This document shows positions 22,677 to 33,767 of a DNA stretch of 64,000 bases, in pieces. This stretch comes from Vibrio natriegens NBRC 15636 = ATCC 14048 = DSM 759. GTDB lineage: Bacteria > Pseudomonadota > Gammaproteobacteria > Enterobacterales > Vibrionaceae. The stretch is from assembly GCF_035621455.1 (NCBI RefSeq), contig NZ_CP141822.1, forward strand, positions 2,604,001 to 2,668,000, in the 5' to 3' direction. Made by a program: the position numbers and the translations under genes. Below the pieces are notes generated by a model. It saw only the letters and a list, made by a program, of their open reading frames with translations, was not told the DNA's origin and made no database searches. How positions within the stretch are numbered: the first letter of the stretch is position 1; the number at the start of each line of letters is the position of its first letter.

Positions 22677-23996
22677 CTAGGACTTTTCAAACAAGGCCAT
22701 GGATTCTAAATGGCTGGTATGCGGGAACATATCGAGCATACCTAATTTGGTTAATTTGTAGCCTTGTTCAATTAAGCTCTGACTGTCCCTTGCAAGGGTA
22801 GCAGGATTACAAGAAACATAAACCACGCGCTGAGCCCCAAGAGCGGAAACTTGATCGATGATCCCGCTCGCTCCGGCACGCGCCGGATCGAGCAGTACTT
22901 TATCAAACTTCTCTGCCGCCCAAACCTGACCGTCAAAGTCCTGCTCTAGGTTAGCGTGATAAAATTGTGCGTTGTTGATTTGGTTCAAGGATGCATTATT
23001 TGTCGCTTTTTCTACCATTTCAGCGACCCCCTCTATACCCACAACGTGTTTCGCCAACTTAGCGATTGGCAAGCTAAAGTTACCCAGCCCACAGAACAAA
23101 TCTAACACTCGATCGCTGTCTTGCGGGTCTAACCACTGGATGGCCTGAGCCACCATTTTTTGGTTTACCGCTTGGTTGACCTGAATAAAGTTATTTGGCG
23201 TGAAAGGTACCTTCACACCATTTTCCTGATAAAACGGTATCTCGCCTGAAATTAAATCAAGCTGATCAGTTTGCGGCATCAGGTACAGCGTGGCGTTATG
23301 ACGCTCAGCAAGCTTAACCAAAGCCTCAACTTCCGGTTCAGTCAGATTACTCATGTGGCGCAGCGTAATACAAGGTCCGTTATCGCCTAAGACCAGCTCA
23401 ACATGACCAAGTTGATCGGGCTTTTTAAATTGTTTTAGCTCTGCGTAAATTTCCGGAAGCAAAACGTTCAGCTGTGGAGCCAACACTGGGCAATCGGTCA
23501 CCTGAGCAATCTGTTTACTTTGTTTTTTGCGAAAACCAAAGTGCAGTTGGCGCGTTTTTTTATCCACAAACAGACTTACGCGTGCTCGACGTCGATAGCC
23601 AAGCTGCTCGCCTAATACTGGCGCATCAAGTTCGATATCACTGCCTGCAAATTTTCGCATGAGCTGACGCAGTGTCTGCTGTTTGTGCGTCAATTGTTGG
23701 TCATATTCCAAGTGCTGTAAATCACAGCCACCACACTCATGGTAATGCGGACAGAATGGTTCAGCACGAGTGTCACTTGACTGCAAAATTTTGATCAGCT
23801 TACCGCGGGCAAACTTACTTTTCTCTTCCACCAGCTGTGTCACCACTTCCTCACCTGGCAGCGCTCCATCAATAAATAGCGGCTTTTTCTTTAGGTAAGC
23901 GATACCCGCGCCATGATGATCCAAACGTTCAACGTGCACCTGCTGGTGACGAGTGTTGAGTTGGGTTTTCTTTTTCGGTTGAAAGATGCGTGCCAT
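22677..23996 (-). CDS. rlmD: 23S rRNA (uracil(1939)-C(5))-methyltransferase RlmD
   Basis: RlmD uses SAM to make m5U1939 in 23S rRNA. The 439-aa protein has an N-terminal TRAM domain, the Fe-S cluster cysteines in [15 protein letters not shown] plus a later Cys in TDCPVL, the SAM site [24 protein letters not shown], and the catalytic [13 protein letters not shown]. It is divergent from barA across 192 bp, matching the E. coli barA-rlmD-relA-mazG cluster. Confidence 0.96.
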   Translation of the reverse strand: MARIFQPKKKTQLNTRHQQVHVERLDHHGAGIAYLKKKPLFIDGALPGEEVVTQLVEEKSKFARGKLIKILQSSDTRAEPFCPHYHECGGCDLQHLEYDQQLTHKQQTLRQLMRKFAGSDIELDAPVLGEQLGYRRRARVSLFVDKKTRQLHFGFRKKQSKQIAQVTDCPVLAPQLNVLLPEIYAELKQFKKPDQLGHVELVLGDNGPCITLRHMSNLTEPEVEALVKLAERHNATLYLMPQTDQLDLISGEIPFYQENGVKVPFTPNNFIQVNQAVNQKMVAQAIQWLDPQDSDRVLDLFCGLGNFSLPIAKLAKHVVGIEGVAEMVEKATNNASLNQINNAQFYHANLEQDFDGQVWAAEKFDKVLLDPARAGASGIIDQVSALGAQRVVYVSCNPATLARDSQSLIEQGYKLTKLGMLDMFPHTSHLESMALFEKS

Positions 23997-24188
23997 GCTC
24001 TGTGCCTGATTTGTGTCTAATTGCCCTACGGCTTCACTATTCTTGATTGCAGCCGTTGTGTGATTCGAGTGACTTGATTATGCTTACCGTTTATTCGGTG
24101 ACGTCACTTCTTTACTCAAGGCATTATCGTGCGCTTGAGAAATAATGCGTTATTTTCCCATATCCAGACTCCGATGTAATTAGATAAC

Positions 24189-26987
24189 ATGACCAGATAT
24201 GGCTTACGAGCACGTGTAATTACACTGACTCTCGCTCCCACTCTCATTATTGGCTTATTGCTGAGCGGCTTTTTCTCATTTAACCGCTATCAGGATCTTG
24301 AGAAACAAGTTATCACCACAGGTAATAGCATCATCGAACCGCTAGCGATTGCCAGTGAATCTCACCTAATGACAGAAAGCCGTGAAGCAGTCCGACGCCT
24401 TATCAGCTACGCTCACCGCAAAAACTCGAAACTGGTTCGAAGCATTGCCGTCTTCGATGCGCATCATGAACTGTTTGTAACCTCAAACTTCCACCCTAAT
24501 TTCGAAGCGTTGATGTTTCCGAAAGATAAGCCTATCCCACAGTTGGGAAATTCGGAAATCTACGATAATTACCTGATTTTGCGTGTGCCTATTTTATCTG
24601 AAGGGCATTACCTGACGGATCTGTCTAACAAAAGCCAAGCGACCAAAGCCATCGGCTACATTGCCGTGGAGCTGGATCTCTCGTCTCTGCGTCTTCAGCA
24701 ATATCAGGAAGTCTTCTCAGCCTTTTTGGTACTTATTTTAGGACTCGGTCTTGCCAGCGTGTTCGCCTCTCGTTTAATGCATGATGTGACTCAGCCGATC
24801 ACACACATGAAAAACGTTGTAGACCGTATTCGACGCGGCCACTTAGACGTTCGTATCGAAGGGAAAATGCACGGTGAGCTTGATCAGCTGAAAAATGGTA
24901 TCAACGCCATGGCCGTCTCACTTTCGGAATACCACGTCGAGATGCAACACAGTATCGATCAGGCTACCTCTGACCTACGTGAAACATTAGAACAGCTGGA
25001 AATCCAGAACGTTGAGTTAGACATCGCGAAGAAGCGTGCTCAAGAAGCCGCACGTGTGAAATCAGAGTTCCTGGCCAATATGTCGCACGAACTGCGTACC
25101 CCGCTAAACGGCGTGATTGGCTTTACGCGCCAGATGCTCAAAACGCAACTTTCTAATAGTCAGACGGATTACCTGCAAACGATCGAAAAGTCAGCAAACA
25201 ACCTACTGAATATTATTAACGATATCCTCGACTTTTCTAAACTGGAAGCGGGTAAGCTGGCTCTGGAAAACATCCCGTTTGATTTCCGTGAAAGTCTGGA
25301 AGAAGTCGTTAACCTTCAAGCGACCAGTGCGCATGAGAAAGGGCTGGAAATTACGCTCAAAGTCGATCCTAAAATTCCACCAGGCTTGGTTGGTGACCCT
25401 CTGCGTATTCAGCAAATTCTTACTAACCTGGTTGGTAACTCGATCAAGTTTACTGAGCGCGGCAACATTGATATCAGTGTGGAAATGCGTTCCCAGTCTG
25501 GCGATTCGGTCGAATTGCAATTTATGGTTCGCGATACCGGTATCGGTATTTCAGAGCGTCAGCAAGCGCAGCTCTTCCAGGCATTTAGCCAAGCCGATGC
25601 CAGCATCTCTCGCCGTTATGGCGGTACAGGTCTTGGTCTGGTCATTACCCAGAAACTGGTTAGCCAGATGGGGGGAGAAATCAGCCTGACCAGCCGCTTG
25701 CACCAGGGCTCTACGTTCTGGTTTACCCTTCGCCTCAACTCGACAGAAATGCCAATGAGCGACCTTATCGAGATTGAACTGCTTACTGGCAAACAGCTGT
25801 TATTGGTGGAACCAAACATGCAGGCAGCATCAGTAACGCAGCAGATCCTAAGCCAGGAAGGCATCTTAGTCACTTATCGCTCCTCGTTGCCTGAAGCAAA
25901 TGAGCACTACGATTACGTGTTACTTAATTTGGCTGCAAACCAGACTTACGATGAACAATCGGTTGAAGCCTGGATAGAACAAGCTAAGCAAATGGCACCA
26001 AGCGTGATCATGGGGACGCCAAGTACCGAGCTTGCTCTGGCAGACCAGATCATGAAGGAACATCAAATCCAGTGTTTGACCAAGCCTTTGTCCCGCCGTC
26101 GATTACTACAAAGTCTGATCAGCGAACATGTTGAATCGCCTCAGCCACTGAAAGCGCCAATTAAGACGGTAGAAGAAGAACGTTTACCACTGCACGTTCT
26201 CGCTGTTGACGATAACCCCGCCAACCTGAAGCTTATATCGGCCTTGCTGAAAGAGCGCGTTGAAACGGTAACCGCATGCAGTAACGGTCAACAAGCCGTG
26301 AATCTGGCGACCGAGAAAAAGTACGACATGATATTCATGGACATCCAAATGCCACATATGGATGGGGTGACCGCCTGTAAACATATCAAGCAGATTGAGC
26401 TCAACAAAGATACGCCAGTCATTGCGGTAACCGCACATGCGATGGCAGGCGAGCGTGACCGTCTACTCGCAGCGGGTATGGATGATTACCTCACCAAACC
26501 AATAGAAGAGCATGTGCTGCAACAGGTTTTGGTTCACTGGAACCCAAATGCTTGCGCGGAAAGCTTCAGAAAAGTCACACCTTCGTATGTTGATGAACAA
26601 GAAGGTGAAGCACTAAATGCAACAGAAAAGGCTCACCAAGATGTCATTATCGATTGGCAAGCCGCGTTGAAACAGAGTGCGAATAAAGAAGATTTGGCCA
26701 AAGATATGCTGCGCATGTTAATCGACTTTATCCCAGAAGTGGATGGAGTGGTTGCTCAAGCTCTAGAAGAAGAAAACTTTGCCCGTGAAGAGCTTATTCA
26801 TGTCATTCACAAGCTGCACGGCAGTAGCTCGTATTGCGGCGTTCCAAGATTAAAATCATTATGTGCGACGCTGGAGCAAGCACTTCGCTCAGGCGCTGAA
26901 CTTAACGACATTGAGCCGGAAATGTTTGAGCTACAGGATGAAATGATTAAGGTCACGACCACCGCTAAGCTTTATCTAGAGCAGTAA
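24189..26987 (+). CDS. barA: hybrid sensor histidine kinase BarA (VarS)
   Basis: BarA is an inner-membrane tripartite kinase for the response regulator UvrY/VarA, which turns on Csr small RNAs. In 932 aa: a first membrane helix near 10-30, a periplasmic sensor region, a second helix near 172-192 (VFSAFLVLILGLGLASVFA), HAMP (DVTQPITHMKNVVDRI), HisKA with His300 in MSHELRTPLNGVIGF, an HATPase with DTGIGISERQ, a degenerate receiver at about 520-640, a receiver with Asp718 (MDIQMPHMDG), and an Hpt domain with His874 (HKLHGSSS). Its circuit target csrA is in the same window. It is called VarS in Vibrio. Confidence 0.96.
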   Translation: MTRYGLRARVITLTLAPTLIIGLLLSGFFSFNRYQDLEKQVITTGNSIIEPLAIASESHLMTESREAVRRLISYAHRKNSKLVRSIAVFDAHHELFVTSNFHPNFEALMFPKDKPIPQLGNSEIYDNYLILRVPILSEGHYLTDLSNKSQATKAIGYIAVELDLSSLRLQQYQEVFSAFLVLILGLGLASVFASRLMHDVTQPITHMKNVVDRIRRGHLDVRIEGKMHGELDQLKNGINAMAVSLSEYHVEMQHSIDQATSDLRETLEQLEIQNVELDIAKKRAQEAARVKSEFLANMSHELRTPLNGVIGFTRQMLKTQLSNSQTDYLQTIEKSANNLLNIINDILDFSKLEAGKLALENIPFDFRESLEEVVNLQATSAHEKGLEITLKVDPKIPPGLVGDPLRIQQILTNLVGNSIKFTERGNIDISVEMRSQSGDSVELQFMVRDTGIGISERQQAQLFQAFSQADASISRRYGGTGLGLVITQKLVSQMGGEISLTSRLHQGSTFWFTLRLNSTEMPMSDLIEIELLTGKQLLLVEPNMQAASVTQQILSQEGILVTYRSSLPEANEHYDYVLLNLAANQTYDEQSVEAWIEQAKQMAPSVIMGTPSTELALADQIMKEHQIQCLTKPLSRRRLLQSLISEHVESPQPLKAPIKTVEEERLPLHVLAVDDNPANLKLISALLKERVETVTACSNGQQAVNLATEKKYDMIFMDIQMPHMDGVTACKHIKQIELNKDTPVIAVTAHAMAGERDRLLAAGMDDYLTKPIEEHVLQQVLVHWNPNACAESFRKVTPSYVDEQEGEALNATEKAHQDVIIDWQAALKQSANKEDLAKDMLRMLIDFIPEVDGVVAQALEEENFAREELIHVIHKLHGSSSYCGVPRLKSLCATLEQALRSGAELNDIEPEMFELQDEMIKVTTTAKLYLEQ

Positions 26988-27008
26988 ATGTCCGCTGACT
27001 AAAACGAC

Positions 27009-27036
27009 AAAGCCAGAGCAGATGCTCTGGCTTTTT
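27009..27036 (+). terminator. barA terminator
   Basis: AAAGCCAGAGCA pairs with TGCTCTGGCTTT, followed by a short T run, 22 bp after the barA stop. It is also positioned to end acpS transcripts on the other strand. Confidence 0.85.
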
Positions 27037-27070
27037 GCTATTTGGTTTCTTTACAAGAAATTCAGACGAT

Positions 27071-27451
27071 TCAGGACTCTAAAATCACGGTCGCAACAGC
27101 GTAGTGTCTCTCGTCGGAGATCGAAAGGTGAACATGGTTCACCCCCAATTTTTGAGCTATTTGCTGCGCCGTACCAGACAAGGAAATTACCGGCTTCCCC
27201 AGATCATCGTTAGTCACGCAAAAGTCGTGAAAGGTCACCCCTTTTGCAATGCCGGTTCCCAGTGCTTTCGATGCCGCTTCTTTGGCTGCAAAACGTTTGG
27301 CAAGATAACGCCCTTTTTGCTTTAGCTGTGAAAACTTCAGAATCTCTTCTTCACAAAGAATGCGCTGAGCAAATGACTCGCCAGTGCGATCCAGCGCTTT
27401 TTCAATGCGCTCAATTTCCGCGATGTCAGTGCCTAAACCTAAAATAGCCAT
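27071..27451 (-). CDS. acpS: holo-[acyl-carrier-protein] synthase AcpS
   Basis: AcpS transfers 4'-phosphopantetheine from CoA to apo-ACP. The 126-aa trimer subunit begins [20 protein letters not shown] with Mg-binding Asp9 and has the second signature [16 protein letters not shown] with the catalytic Glu. It is the last gene of the lepA-lepB-rnc-era-recO-pdxJ-acpS run, 12 bp after pdxJ, the same order as E. coli. Confidence 0.96.
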   Translation of the reverse strand: MAILGLGTDIAEIERIEKALDRTGESFAQRILCEEEILKFSQLKQKGRYLAKRFAAKEAASKALGTGIAKGVTFHDFCVTNDDLGKPVISLSGTAQQIAQKLGVNHVHLSISDERHYAVATVILES

Positions 27452-27463
27452 TCGTATGCCTGA

Positions 27464-28195
27464 TTACTTACGAGCTTCGATCATCAAAGCTTTCATATCA
27501 GCAACCGCTTTCTCTAAGCCATCGAAGACAGCGCGGCCAATGATCGAGTGACCAATGTTCAGTTCGTAGATTTCTGGTAACGCTGCAATAGGGGCAACGT
27601 TATGGTAAGTCAAACCATGACCCGCATTAACGATGATACCCAAATCGTCAGCATAGCTTGCGCCAGCTGCAATTTTTTTCAGTTCCGCTTGCTGCTCTTC
27701 CTCAGTTGTCGCATCAGCATAGTGACCAGTGTGAAGTTCAATATAAGGCGCGCCACATTGCTTAGCTGCATCAATCTGTTGACGGTCTGCATCGATAAAC
27801 AGAGAAACTTTAATACCCGCTTCGGTTAGTTTCTCCGTTGCCGCCTTCACTTTAGCCAGTTGACCAACCACATCCAGGCCACCTTCTGTCGTCAGTTCTT
27901 CACGTTTTTCCGGTACTAGACAAACGAATTCCGGTTTGGTTTTCAGAGCAATCTCAACCATTTCATCGGTTACAGCCATCTCTAGGTTCATGCGCGTCTG
28001 GATAGTTTCACGCAGAATACGTACATCACGGTCCAAAATATGTCGGCGGTCTTCACGCAAGTGAATAGTAATACCATCAGCACCCGCTCGCTCTGCAATT
28101 TCAGCAGCATGAACAGGATCCGGATATTTTGTACCACGTGCGTTACGTAAAGTAGCAATATGATCGATATTAACGCCTAAATAGATTGAGCTCAT
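27464..28195 (-). CDS. pdxJ: pyridoxine 5'-phosphate synthase PdxJ
   Basis: PdxJ condenses 1-deoxyxylulose 5-phosphate with 3-amino-2-oxopropyl phosphate to form pyridoxine phosphate. The 243-aa TIM barrel has [16 protein letters not shown] at the N-terminus, [27 protein letters not shown], and the C-terminal [12 protein letters not shown] and [17 protein letters not shown]. It overlaps the recO stop by four bases (ATGA). Confidence 0.97.
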   Translation of the reverse strand: MSSIYLGVNIDHIATLRNARGTKYPDPVHAAEIAERAGADGITIHLREDRRHILDRDVRILRETIQTRMNLEMAVTDEMVEIALKTKPEFVCLVPEKREELTTEGGLDVVGQLAKVKAATEKLTEAGIKVSLFIDADRQQIDAAKQCGAPYIELHTGHYADATTEEEQQAELKKIAAGASYADDLGIIVNAGHGLTYHNVAPIAALPEIYELNIGHSIIGRAVFDGLEKAVADMKALMIEARK

Positions 28196-28923
28196 TTTCC
28201 ATTACTCCGTGCTCTGGGTGTGTGAATAAACAATTCACGACTTTTTAAAGGTTTGCCGCCAAGATACGGCTTTAAGGCTATACGTGTAAAGCGTTTTGCC
28301 GCTTTTAACTGCTCTTTAGTGACAAAGCGCCGCTCACTGATTGCAATCAATTCATTACCTAAAAATGTCAGGTTGTCTCGCCTCACGGAAGCAATAAATC
28401 CCTTCTGCTCACGATAACGGTAAGTCATGTTCGCTTCGACAGGTTCACCTGTCCCTGCACAGTGCATAAAATCGACGCCGTACCCCATCGTAGAAAGCAA
28501 GGCCAGTTCAAATCGTCGCAGTGCTGGCTCAGGATTATCGCACTGAGCAAGTTCGGTTAATGCATGCAGATAATCGTGAAACAAGGCTGGCATTGGCACT
28601 TCTGCCATCAATACACGTCCAATCAATTCATTAACGTACATAGCAGAGTAAAGGTTAATACCTGTTAAGGGTAAGCCAAGGCTGATAGGCTCGGCCTGTC
28701 TTAAGGTTTTCATTGACCCTTTGCCTGACCATTTTAGTAACAGTGGCGTGAATGGCTGTAGCGCCCCTTTCAGGTTCGAACGTTTACTACGCGCGCCTTT
28801 GGCCATCAATGTGATGCGGCCATACTCCTCACTGAACACATCAAGTATCAAGCTCGATTCACTGTAAGGTCTTCGGTGCAAAACAAAGCAGCGTTGTAAG
28901 CCTTCAGAGGACTGGTTACTCAT
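28192..28923 (-). CDS. recO: DNA repair protein RecO
   Basis: RecO loads RecA on SSB-coated gaps in the RecFOR pathway. The 243-aa protein begins with an OB fold ([39 protein letters not shown]) and continues with the helical RecO domain. The Cys-rich zinc-finger motif of some homologues is reduced, as in E. coli. It lies 105 bp downstream of era, beyond a strong terminator, and is coupled to pdxJ. Confidence 0.95.
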   Translation of the reverse strand: MSNQSSEGLQRCFVLHRRPYSESSLILDVFSEEYGRITLMAKGARSKRSNLKGALQPFTPLLLKWSGKGSMKTLRQAEPISLGLPLTGINLYSAMYVNELIGRVLMAEVPMPALFHDYLHALTELAQCDNPEPALRRFELALLSTMGYGVDFMHCAGTGEPVEANMTYRYREQKGFIASVRRDNLTFLGNELIAISERRFVTKEQLKAAKRFTRIALKPYLGGKPLKSRELFIHTPRARSNGK

Positions 28924-28965
28924 CTATATCGGTGTGCCTAATCGTCTAATTACTGAGTAATAAAA

Positions 28966-28991
28966 AATAAGGAGCCAAGCGGCTCCTTATT
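28966..28991 (-). terminator. era terminator
   Basis: AATAAGGAGCC pairs perfectly with GGCTCCTTATT around a four-base loop and is followed on the minus strand by a T run. It lies between era and recO, so recO probably has its own promoter or depends on read-through. Confidence 0.88.
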
Positions 28992-29028
28992 CTAATCGAT
29001 GTTGGAGCGAAGTGGCTTCGCTTCAAGT

Positions 29029-29991
29029 TTATAGATCGTCGATGTAACCCAGTGAGCGCAGCGCACGTTCGTCGTCAGCCCAACCAGATTTCACTTTAAC
29101 CCAAGTTTCGAGATAAACCTTACGACCAAACAGCTCTTCCATATCCAGGCGAGCTTCACGGCCGATGGTTTTGATCTTCTCGCCACCTTTACCGATCACC
29201 ATTTTCTTCTGACCGCTACGTTCAACCAGAATCAGTGCATTGATATGGAAGCCATCGGTTTCCGGGTTGTAGTCAAAACGTTCAATCTCTACCGTCACTG
29301 AGTAAGGAAGCTCCTCACCCGTGAAACGCATCAGCTTCTCACGAACAATTTCAGATGCCATAAAGCGCTGTGAACGGTCTGTCACGTACTCTTCTGGGAA
29401 GTGATGCGTCGCTACTGGTAAATGGTCGCGTACATGTTTACGCAGTACATCGATGTTCTTGCCTTGCTTCGCTGAGATTGGCACAACGTCGACAAAGTCC
29501 ATTTTCTTAGACATGTCCGCCATGTGCATCATCACTTCATTGCGATCTTGTACGTTGTCGACTTTGTTTACACACAGCACAACAGGGAAGTTCGATTTCT
29601 GCAACTTCGTCAGTACCATCTCGTCGTCTTTAGTCCAATGGGTACCATCGACTAAGAAGAATACCAAGTTCACATCACTCAACGAAGAGTTTGCCGCGCG
29701 GTTCATCAAACGGTTGATTGCACGCTTTTCTTCAATATGAAGTCCAGGTGTATCGACGTAAATCGCCTGATAGTCACCGTCAGTGTCCACACCCATAATA
29801 CGGTGGCGTGTGGTTTGCGGTTTGCGAGAGGTAATCGAAATCTTCTGACCCAAGATTTTGTTTAAAAGGGTCGATTTACCTACATTTGGACGACCAACAA
29901 TGGCGATAAAGCCGCAGTGCTGGTTTTCTGGTGAACTCGTTTCACCATGTGATGCAAAGTATGCATCGATATCGAATTCGTTATCAGCCAT
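29029..29991 (-). CDS. era: GTPase Era
   Basis: Era is a ribosome-maturation GTPase that binds the 3' end of 16S rRNA. The 320-aa protein has [17 protein letters not shown] (G1), [13 protein letters not shown] (G2), DTPGLH (G3), NKVD (G4), and a C-terminal KH domain with [28 protein letters not shown]. It overlaps rnc by eight bases. Confidence 0.98.
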   Translation of the reverse strand: MADNEFDIDAYFASHGETSSPENQHCGFIAIVGRPNVGKSTLLNKILGQKISITSRKPQTTRHRIMGVDTDGDYQAIYVDTPGLHIEEKRAINRLMNRAANSSLSDVNLVFFLVDGTHWTKDDEMVLTKLQKSNFPVVLCVNKVDNVQDRNEVMMHMADMSKKMDFVDVVPISAKQGKNIDVLRKHVRDHLPVATHHFPEEYVTDRSQRFMASEIVREKLMRFTGEELPYSVTVEIERFDYNPETDGFHINALILVERSGQKKMVIGKGGEKIKTIGREARLDMEELFGRKVYLETWVKVKSGWADDERALRSLGYIDDL

Positions 29992-30661
29992 TAGTTAATT
30001 GCTCAAGTGCTGTTTCCGCTGCCGCCTGTTCTGCCTTGCGGCGGCTGGTGCCTTTACCGATTACAGGTTTATCCACACCTGCGACTTCACACTCAACCGT
30101 AAATTCTTGGTTGTGCGCTTCACCTTTAATATTAGTCACTGTGTAAACAGGCAGTGGTTTTCTTCTGCCTTGCAGGAACTCTTGGAGGCGAGTTTTTGGG
30201 TCTTTTTGTGATACACCAGGCTTAATGGCTTCAAGGCGAGACTTGTACCAGCTCAGTACAATGCCACGCACTGCTTCAATATCACTATCTAGGTAAATTG
30301 CACCAATAATGGCTTCCACCGCATCGGCTAGAATAGAGTCACGGCGAAAGCCACCACTCTTCAATTCACCTGGACCTAATTTTAAATAATCTCCTAGATC
30401 GAATTCACGACCCAGTTCCGCCAATGTGTGTCCGCGAACCAAAGTAGCACGCATACGGCTCATGTCACCTTCGTTCACTTTCGGGAAACGATGGTACAGA
30501 TCATCAGCGATGACAAAACTTAAAATTGAATCGCCCAGAAACTCAAGACGTTCGTTATGCTTACTGTTGGCGCTGCGGTGAGTCAGCGCCAAGTTGATAA
30601 GCTCGGCATCTTTAAACTGGTAGCCGAGCTTACGCTCTAGTTTATCAATTGGAGAATTCAT
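29984..30661 (-). CDS. rnc: ribonuclease III
   Basis: This double-strand-specific endonuclease processes rRNA and many mRNAs. The 225-aa protein has the signature [18 protein letters not shown] with catalytic acidic residues near 38-45, the second site near [12 protein letters not shown], and a C-terminal dsRNA-binding domain ([20 protein letters not shown] to [16 protein letters not shown]). It lies between lepB and era; a palindromic element separates it from lepB. Confidence 0.98.
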   Translation of the reverse strand: MNSPIDKLERKLGYQFKDAELINLALTHRSANSKHNERLEFLGDSILSFVIADDLYHRFPKVNEGDMSRMRATLVRGHTLAELGREFDLGDYLKLGPGELKSGGFRRDSILADAVEAIIGAIYLDSDIEAVRGIVLSWYKSRLEAIKPGVSQKDPKTRLQEFLQGRRKPLPVYTVTNIKGEAHNQEFTVECEVAGVDKPVIGKGTSRRKAEQAAAETALEQLTNG

Positions 30662-30690
30662 ACTCTCTCGACATTAATGTTTATTTCTCT

Positions 30691-30800
30691 ATATAGTTGA
30701 AGTTGCAGCTAGGCGACAAATAAATTCAGCCCTATGAGCATAGATGTACTATGTAACTAGGGGGGATTTATGCAGTCAACAACGCTGCGACTTCAAATAT
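30691..30800. repeat. second Vibrio-type intergenic palindromic element
   Basis: The left arm begins ATATAGTTGAAGTTGCAGC. The right arm, read on the opposite strand, begins ATATTTGAAGTCGCAGC. Further matching blocks (GAC, ATAAAT, CCCTA, CATAG) run to the centre. The element fills most of the lepB-rnc gap. TTGAAGTTGCAGC arms of this kind recur between genes in Vibrio to my recollection. It would be transcribed into a long imperfect hairpin in the lepB-rnc mRNA. Confidence 0.7.
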
Positions 30801-30809
30801 GACGAGAAG

Positions 30810-31709
30810 TTAGTGAATACCACCGATGCGGTTAAAACGCACACCCGTTGGAATCCATGAAGGTAGAACGCTATCTGCGCCACGCTCAAACTCGAAGCTG
30901 ATCCAAATGGCGACAGCTTTGCCGACTAGGTTTGCTTCAGGAACAAAGCCCCAGTAACGGCTGTCTGCACTGTTGTCACGGTTATCACCCATCACAAAGT
31001 ACTGACCTTGTGGTACAACCCATTCTGTTGTTCCGCTACGTGGGAAGTACTGCTCCACATGATTGCGAACAATTGGGTTAACCAAAATATTGTGCTCAAC
31101 GTTACCCAGTTTTTCATCCAACTGGATCATCGGGATACCATTTGAGCTAAATTGACTCTCTTCGACATTACTCAGTTTAACTGGCTTACAGCTCGATTCA
31201 CCTTTGCTTTGAATACAAATCTGCTTGTCGTTTGAGTAACGCACGATATCCCCTGGTAGACCAACCACACGCTTGATGTAATCAATGCTAGGGTGAGGAG
31301 GATATTTAAACACGACGATATCGCCACGTTCTGGTTTGCCTGTTTCTACCAGCTCAGTACGCCATACGGGATCTTTCAGACCGTAGGCATACTTTTCTAC
31401 CAGGATGAAATCCCCAACCAGCAAAGTAGGCATCATTGAGCCAGATGGGATTTGAAACGGTTCATAGATAAAAGAACGTAATACGAGTACAAACGCGATC
31501 ACAGGGAAAATAGAGACGCTGTTTTCAACCCACCAAGGCTGGCGTTCTACTTTTTGCAGGGTGACTGCATCTAAGCCGTTAGCTGTTTGCGCTTCGATCT
31601 CTGCGACTTTTGCCTGACGTTTCTTTGCAAACACCAGTTTTTCCAAAAGCCAAACTACACCAGTTACCAAGGTCACGATAACCAGAATCAGTGAGAATGT
31701 ATTCGCCAT
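30810..31709 (-). CDS. lepB: signal peptidase I LepB
   Basis: LepB cleaves signal peptides of exported proteins on the periplasmic face of the inner membrane. The 299-aa protein has two N-terminal membrane helices (about 4-24 and 63-80), the catalytic Ser91 in PSGSMMPTL, the general base Lys146 in YIKRVVGLPGD, and the late box GDNRDNSADSRYWGFV. It lies between lepA and rnc. Confidence 0.97.
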   Translation of the reverse strand: MANTFSLILVIVTLVTGVVWLLEKLVFAKKRQAKVAEIEAQTANGLDAVTLQKVERQPWWVENSVSIFPVIAFVLVLRSFIYEPFQIPSGSMMPTLLVGDFILVEKYAYGLKDPVWRTELVETGKPERGDIVVFKYPPHPSIDYIKRVVGLPGDIVRYSNDKQICIQSKGESSCKPVKLSNVEESQFSSNGIPMIQLDEKLGNVEHNILVNPIVRNHVEQYFPRSGTTEWVVPQGQYFVMGDNRDNSADSRYWGFVPEANLVGKAVAIWISFEFERGADSVLPSWIPTGVRFNRIGGIH

Positions 31710-31736
31710 TAAATTCCCTTATCTAAAAATGCGAAA

Positions 31737-31760
31737 GTGAAAGAGCGCTAACTCTTTCAC
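31737..31760 (-). terminator. hairpin between lepA and lepB
   Basis: GTGAAAGAG pairs perfectly with CTCTTTCAC around a six-base loop. The minus-strand sequence after it is only moderately T-rich, so it may be a partial terminator or processing site between two genes usually cotranscribed. Confidence 0.5.
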
Positions 31761-31813
31761 TTAATTTAAGTTCTAACGTCTTATGACCAACAAGAATGGA
31801 ACAAAGTTCAATT

Positions 31814-33607
31814 CTAGTCTTTGCCTACGTGAAGAATCGCCAGGAACGCTTCTTGAGGCAGTTCGACGTTACCGATCTGCTTCATACGCTTCTTACCTTC
31901 TTTCTGTTTCTTCAGAAGTTTCTTCTTACGGCTAACGTCACCACCGTAACATTTCGCGATAACGTTCTTACGTAGCTGTTTAACCGTCGAACGCGCGATG
32001 ATGTGGTTACCGATCGCAGCCTGAATCGCGATATCAAACATCTGACGAGGGATGAACTCTTTCATCTTCTCAACCAACTGACGACCACGAGTCTGAGACT
32101 GATCTTTGTGTGTGATCATCGCTAGCGCGTCAACCGTGTCACCGTTCAGAAGTACGTCTACGCGAACCATGTTCGACGCTTCAAAGCGCTGGAAGTTGTA
32201 ATCCAGAGAAGCATAACCGCGAGAAGTCGATTTCAGACGGTCGAAGAAGTCGAGAACCACTTCTGCCATTGGAATATCGTAAGTCACGGCTACTTGGTTA
32301 CCGTGATAAACCATATCCACCTGAGCACCACGTTTTTCAACACACAGTGTGATAACGTTACCTAGGTATTCAGACGGTACCAGGATATTACAACGTGCGA
32401 TTGGCTCGCGGATTTCTTCGATGTCGTTTACCGCAGGCAGTTTCGCTGGGCTATCGACATACAGCAAATCACCATCGGTTTTCTCTACTTCGTAGACTAC
32501 CGTAGGCGCAGTTGTAATTAGGTCTAGATCGTATTCACGCTCTAAACGTTCTTGGATAATTTCCATGTGCAGCATGCCAAGGAAACCACAACGGAAACCA
32601 AAGCCCAGAGCTGCAGAGTTTTCTGGCTCGTAGAATAGTGACGCATCATTCAGGCTTAATTTACCTAACGCATCACGGAAGTTTTCGTAATCATCCGATG
32701 ATACAGGGAACAAGCCAGCGTATACCTGAGGTTTTACTTTCTTAAAGCCTGGTAGTGGTTTGTCACTGCCGTTTTTCGCCAGTGTCAGCGTATCACCTAC
32801 TGGTGCGCCTAGGATGTCTTTAATACCACAAACAACCCAGCCTACTTCGCCAGTATTTAGAACCTCAGTGTCCACTTGCTTAGGTGTGAAGATACCCAAA
32901 CGGTCTACACCCCAAGTTTGACCTGTGCTCATTACTTTGATCTTGTCGTTCTTCTTCAGTGAACCATTTTTGATTCGCACTAAAGATACTACGCCAAGGT
33001 AGTTATCAAACCATGAGTCGATGATCAGCGCTTGTAGCGGTGCGTCTGGATCACCTTCTGGCGCTGGAATCGCTGATACGATGTTTTCTAGTACGTCTTC
33101 AACACCCAAGCCTGTTTTCGCAGAACAGCGGGTTGCTTCCATCGCATCGATACCAACGATTTCTTCAATTTCTTCTGCTACACGTTCAGGATCTGCAGCT
33201 GGAAGATCGATCTTGTTTAGGATTGGCACAACTTCCAGATCCATTTCGATCGCGGTGTAACAGTTCGCTAGCGTTTGCGCTTCTACACCCTGGCCAGCAT
33301 CAACCACCAATAGCGCGCCTTCACAAGCGGCTAGAGAGCGTGATACTTCGTATGCAAAGTCTACGTGTCCCGGAGTATCGATGAAGTTTAGCTGGTATGT
33401 TTCACCGTCTTTAGCGGTGTAGTTTAGCGTCACACTCTGAGATTTAATGGTGATACCACGCTCACGTTCAAGATCCATTGAATCCAGAACCTGTGCGGCC
33501 ATTTCACGATCGCTCAATCCTCCACAAACTTGGATTAAACGGTCTGATAGGGTCGACTTACCATGGTCGATGTGGGCGATAATCGAAAAGTTACGAATGT
33601 GCTTCAT
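31814..33607 (-). CDS. lepA: elongation factor 4 (LepA)
   Basis: LepA is a ribosome-associated GTPase implicated in 30S assembly and in initiation or back-translocation. The 597-aa protein has the G1 motif [37 protein letters not shown], two EF-G-like domains, and the LepA-specific C-terminus [32 protein letters not shown]. It is downstream of rseC and upstream of lepB. Confidence 0.98.
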   Translation of the reverse strand: MKHIRNFSIIAHIDHGKSTLSDRLIQVCGGLSDREMAAQVLDSMDLERERGITIKSQSVTLNYTAKDGETYQLNFIDTPGHVDFAYEVSRSLAACEGALLVVDAGQGVEAQTLANCYTAIEMDLEVVPILNKIDLPAADPERVAEEIEEIVGIDAMEATRCSAKTGLGVEDVLENIVSAIPAPEGDPDAPLQALIIDSWFDNYLGVVSLVRIKNGSLKKNDKIKVMSTGQTWGVDRLGIFTPKQVDTEVLNTGEVGWVVCGIKDILGAPVGDTLTLAKNGSDKPLPGFKKVKPQVYAGLFPVSSDDYENFRDALGKLSLNDASLFYEPENSAALGFGFRCGFLGMLHMEIIQERLEREYDLDLITTAPTVVYEVEKTDGDLLYVDSPAKLPAVNDIEEIREPIARCNILVPSEYLGNVITLCVEKRGAQVDMVYHGNQVAVTYDIPMAEVVLDFFDRLKSTSRGYASLDYNFQRFEASNMVRVDVLLNGDTVDALAMITHKDQSQTRGRQLVEKMKEFIPRQMFDIAIQAAIGNHIIARSTVKQLRKNVIAKCYGGDVSRKKKLLKKQKEGKKRMKQIGNVELPQEAFLAILHVGKD

Positions 33608-33652
33608 AGATTTAGGCTGACTAACTCTTTACAAAATAGGGACAGTAAGAAA

Positions 33653-33668
33653 GCCATCATCTGATGGC
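33653..33668 (-). terminator. possible rseC terminator
   Basis: GCCATCA-TC-TGATGGC is a perfect seven-bp stem, followed on the minus strand by TTTCTT. The T run is weak. It lies in the 160-bp gap before lepA. Confidence 0.5.
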
Positions 33669-33767
33669 ATTTCAATCAAGTTGGCAGATTCTACCGAATT
33701 TCGTTAGCGGGCGCACGTAATTTAAAGTACATAAACCCAAGTGACTGAAAGGGGGCGGGGTCAGAGC

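Noticed and set aside
32951..33384. Long antisense frames inside lepA, alaS and other genes
   Set aside because: These are shadows of highly biased coding sequences; they lack ribosome sites and sit wholly within well-identified genes.
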